A stretch of 24,839 nucleotides of DNA from an uncultured Opitutia bacterium (GTDB lineage: Bacteria > Verrucomicrobiota > Verrucomicrobiia > Opitutales > JABJCN01), in NCBI GenBank assembly GCA_913046175.1, contig CAJWSN010000005.1, forward strand, positions 1 to 24,839, read 5' to 3'. Every line of letters starts with the position of its first letter. Position 1 is the first letter of the stretch. The notes under the pieces are model-generated. The model ran no database searches and was not told where the DNA came from. It saw only the letters and a program-made list of their open reading frames with translations. Both the position numbers and the translations under genes were made by a program. Of this stretch, positions 24,248-24,839 are shown piece by piece.

Positions 24248-24259
24248 TCCCACTTTCAA

Positions 24260-24376
24260 ATGACCGACACCAACAATATTGATATCGACTATGTCGCCAA
24301 TCTCGCACGCCTCGAGCTTTCACAGGAAGAAAAGGCCAAGTTCTCCAGCCAGCTTGGAGATATCCTGAAATATTTC
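24260..24376 (+). CDS. gatC: Aspartyl/glutamyl-tRNA amidotransferase subunit C, N-terminal part only
   Basis: The first 39 codons read MTDTNNIDIDYVANLARLEL then SQEEKAKFSSQLGDILKYF, the standard start of GatC. GatC is the small clamp subunit of the GatCAB amidotransferase that converts mischarged Glu-tRNA-Gln or Asp-tRNA-Asn. GatC normally continues for another ~55 residues, ending in a DNQFIVPKVV-like tail. Here that remainder is absent and the frame runs on into an unrelated AT-rich AAA+ domain. The gene follows pheT after 12 bases and would be the last member of the translation cluster. The exact join is between about 24374 and 24405; the end given is the last residue that clearly fits GatC. 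Confidence 0.85.
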
Positions 24377-24839
24377 GACAGAAAGATTTCGTCTGCAGTT
24401 AAAAACTCTTATGAAGTTGCAAAAAATTATGCCAAAAATCCTGAAGGATGGTTAACGTTTTATGGACCTACTGGAGTGGGGAAAACACACCTTGCCATAG
24501 CAATTTTTATGAATTTAAAAACAAAAGGGCATGATGCTATGTTTGTGTTTGTCCCTGATATGTTGGATGAATTAAGGAATTCTTATTCTGATGATAATGA
24601 TGAAAATTATGTTCCTAGGTTTAACTTAATTAAAGATTCTAAAATTTTAATATTAGATGACTTTGGATCTGAAAATTATAGTAAATGGGCTCATGAAAAA
24701 TTGTATCAAATTATAACTTGGAGATATAACAGGAAATTACCTACAGTTATTACTTCTCCAAATGACTTTGATAAAAGACATGACGCAATTTTAAGTAGAA
24801 TTCAAGATCCATTAATTGGCCAGATAGTTAAAATTGATT
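24377..24839 (+). CDS. DnaC/DnaI-type AAA+ helicase-loader domain, fused in frame to gatC and cut by the window edge
   Basis: In the same frame as gatC, 154 further codons encode an AAA+ ATPase of the DnaC/DnaI/IstB class. Visible are NYAKNPEGWLTFYGPTGVGKT with Walker A at fusion residues 69-76, Walker B ILILDDFGSE (about 129-138), YQIITWRYNRKLPTVITSPN (sensor 1 region) and AILSRIQDP (arginine-finger/sensor region). The NPEGWL...GPTG.GKTHLA wording resembles DnaC-like loaders of Chloroflexota and Gram-positive bacteria, which load replicative helicase; no search was done. Base composition drops to about 20-38% G+C in sampled 60-base blocks, against mid 50s elsewhere, and codons become A/T-ending. 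The upstream part of this protein (normally ~100 residues) is missing, as is its end. A chimeric assembly join is the most likely reason. Confidence 0.8.

Overview
The window looks like a chromosomal segment of a Gram-negative bacterium of the PVC group, most likely Verrucomicrobiota (Opitutae/Puniceicoccales-like). This is inferred from the LpxC-FabZ fusion, the general similarity of the housekeeping proteins, a type II secretion operon in a non-classical order and a Trp/Tyr-rich exported protein of a kind I associate with that lineage. G+C is roughly in the mid 50s percent by eye, except for the last ~450 bases, which are clearly AT-rich. I see no transposase, phage gene, CRISPR array or rRNA. 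Gene density is high and no gap exceeds 300 bases.

Layout. 1-1109 (-): lpxC-fabZ fusion (lipid A), cut by the left edge. 1340-1897 (+): efp, with Arg at the position of the modified tip residue. 1976-3331 (-): a thymidine/pyrimidine phosphorylase with altered signature loops. 3516-5282 (+): argS. 5287-6782 (-): rfaE1 and gmhB, an overlapping pair for the heptose of LPS inner core. 6890-7414 (+): DUF192 lipoprotein. 7440-8538: tRNA-Thr(UGU) and tRNA-Lys(CUU) on the minus strand, flanking a plus-strand Trp-rich exported protein. 8619-19877 (-): an eleven-gene type II secretion operon, transcribed gspG-H-I-J-K-L-M-D-(GspC/PilP-like)-E-F. It encodes the major pseudopilin, four minor pseudopilins, the inner-membrane GspL/GspM pair, the secretin, a periplasmic connector candidate, the ATPase and the platform protein. 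Many of its neighbours overlap by 1-4 bases, so it is probably one translationally coupled transcript. No prepilin peptidase (gspO) is present here. 20092-24247 (+): rpmI-rplT-pheS-pheT, then the start of gatC.

About 117 bases into gatC the sequence switches without a frame break to an AT-rich DnaC/DnaI-type AAA+ helicase-loader domain that runs off the right edge. This is the most anomalous point in the window. An assembly chimera at a contig end is the leading explanation; recombination or a real fusion is less likely.

The most biologically interesting signals are the Arg32-type EF-P, the phosphorylase that keeps its overall fold signature but has lost two near-universal substrate-loop motifs, and the unusual gene order and composition of the type II secretion operon. 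I found no clear defence system or otherwise new multi-gene system.
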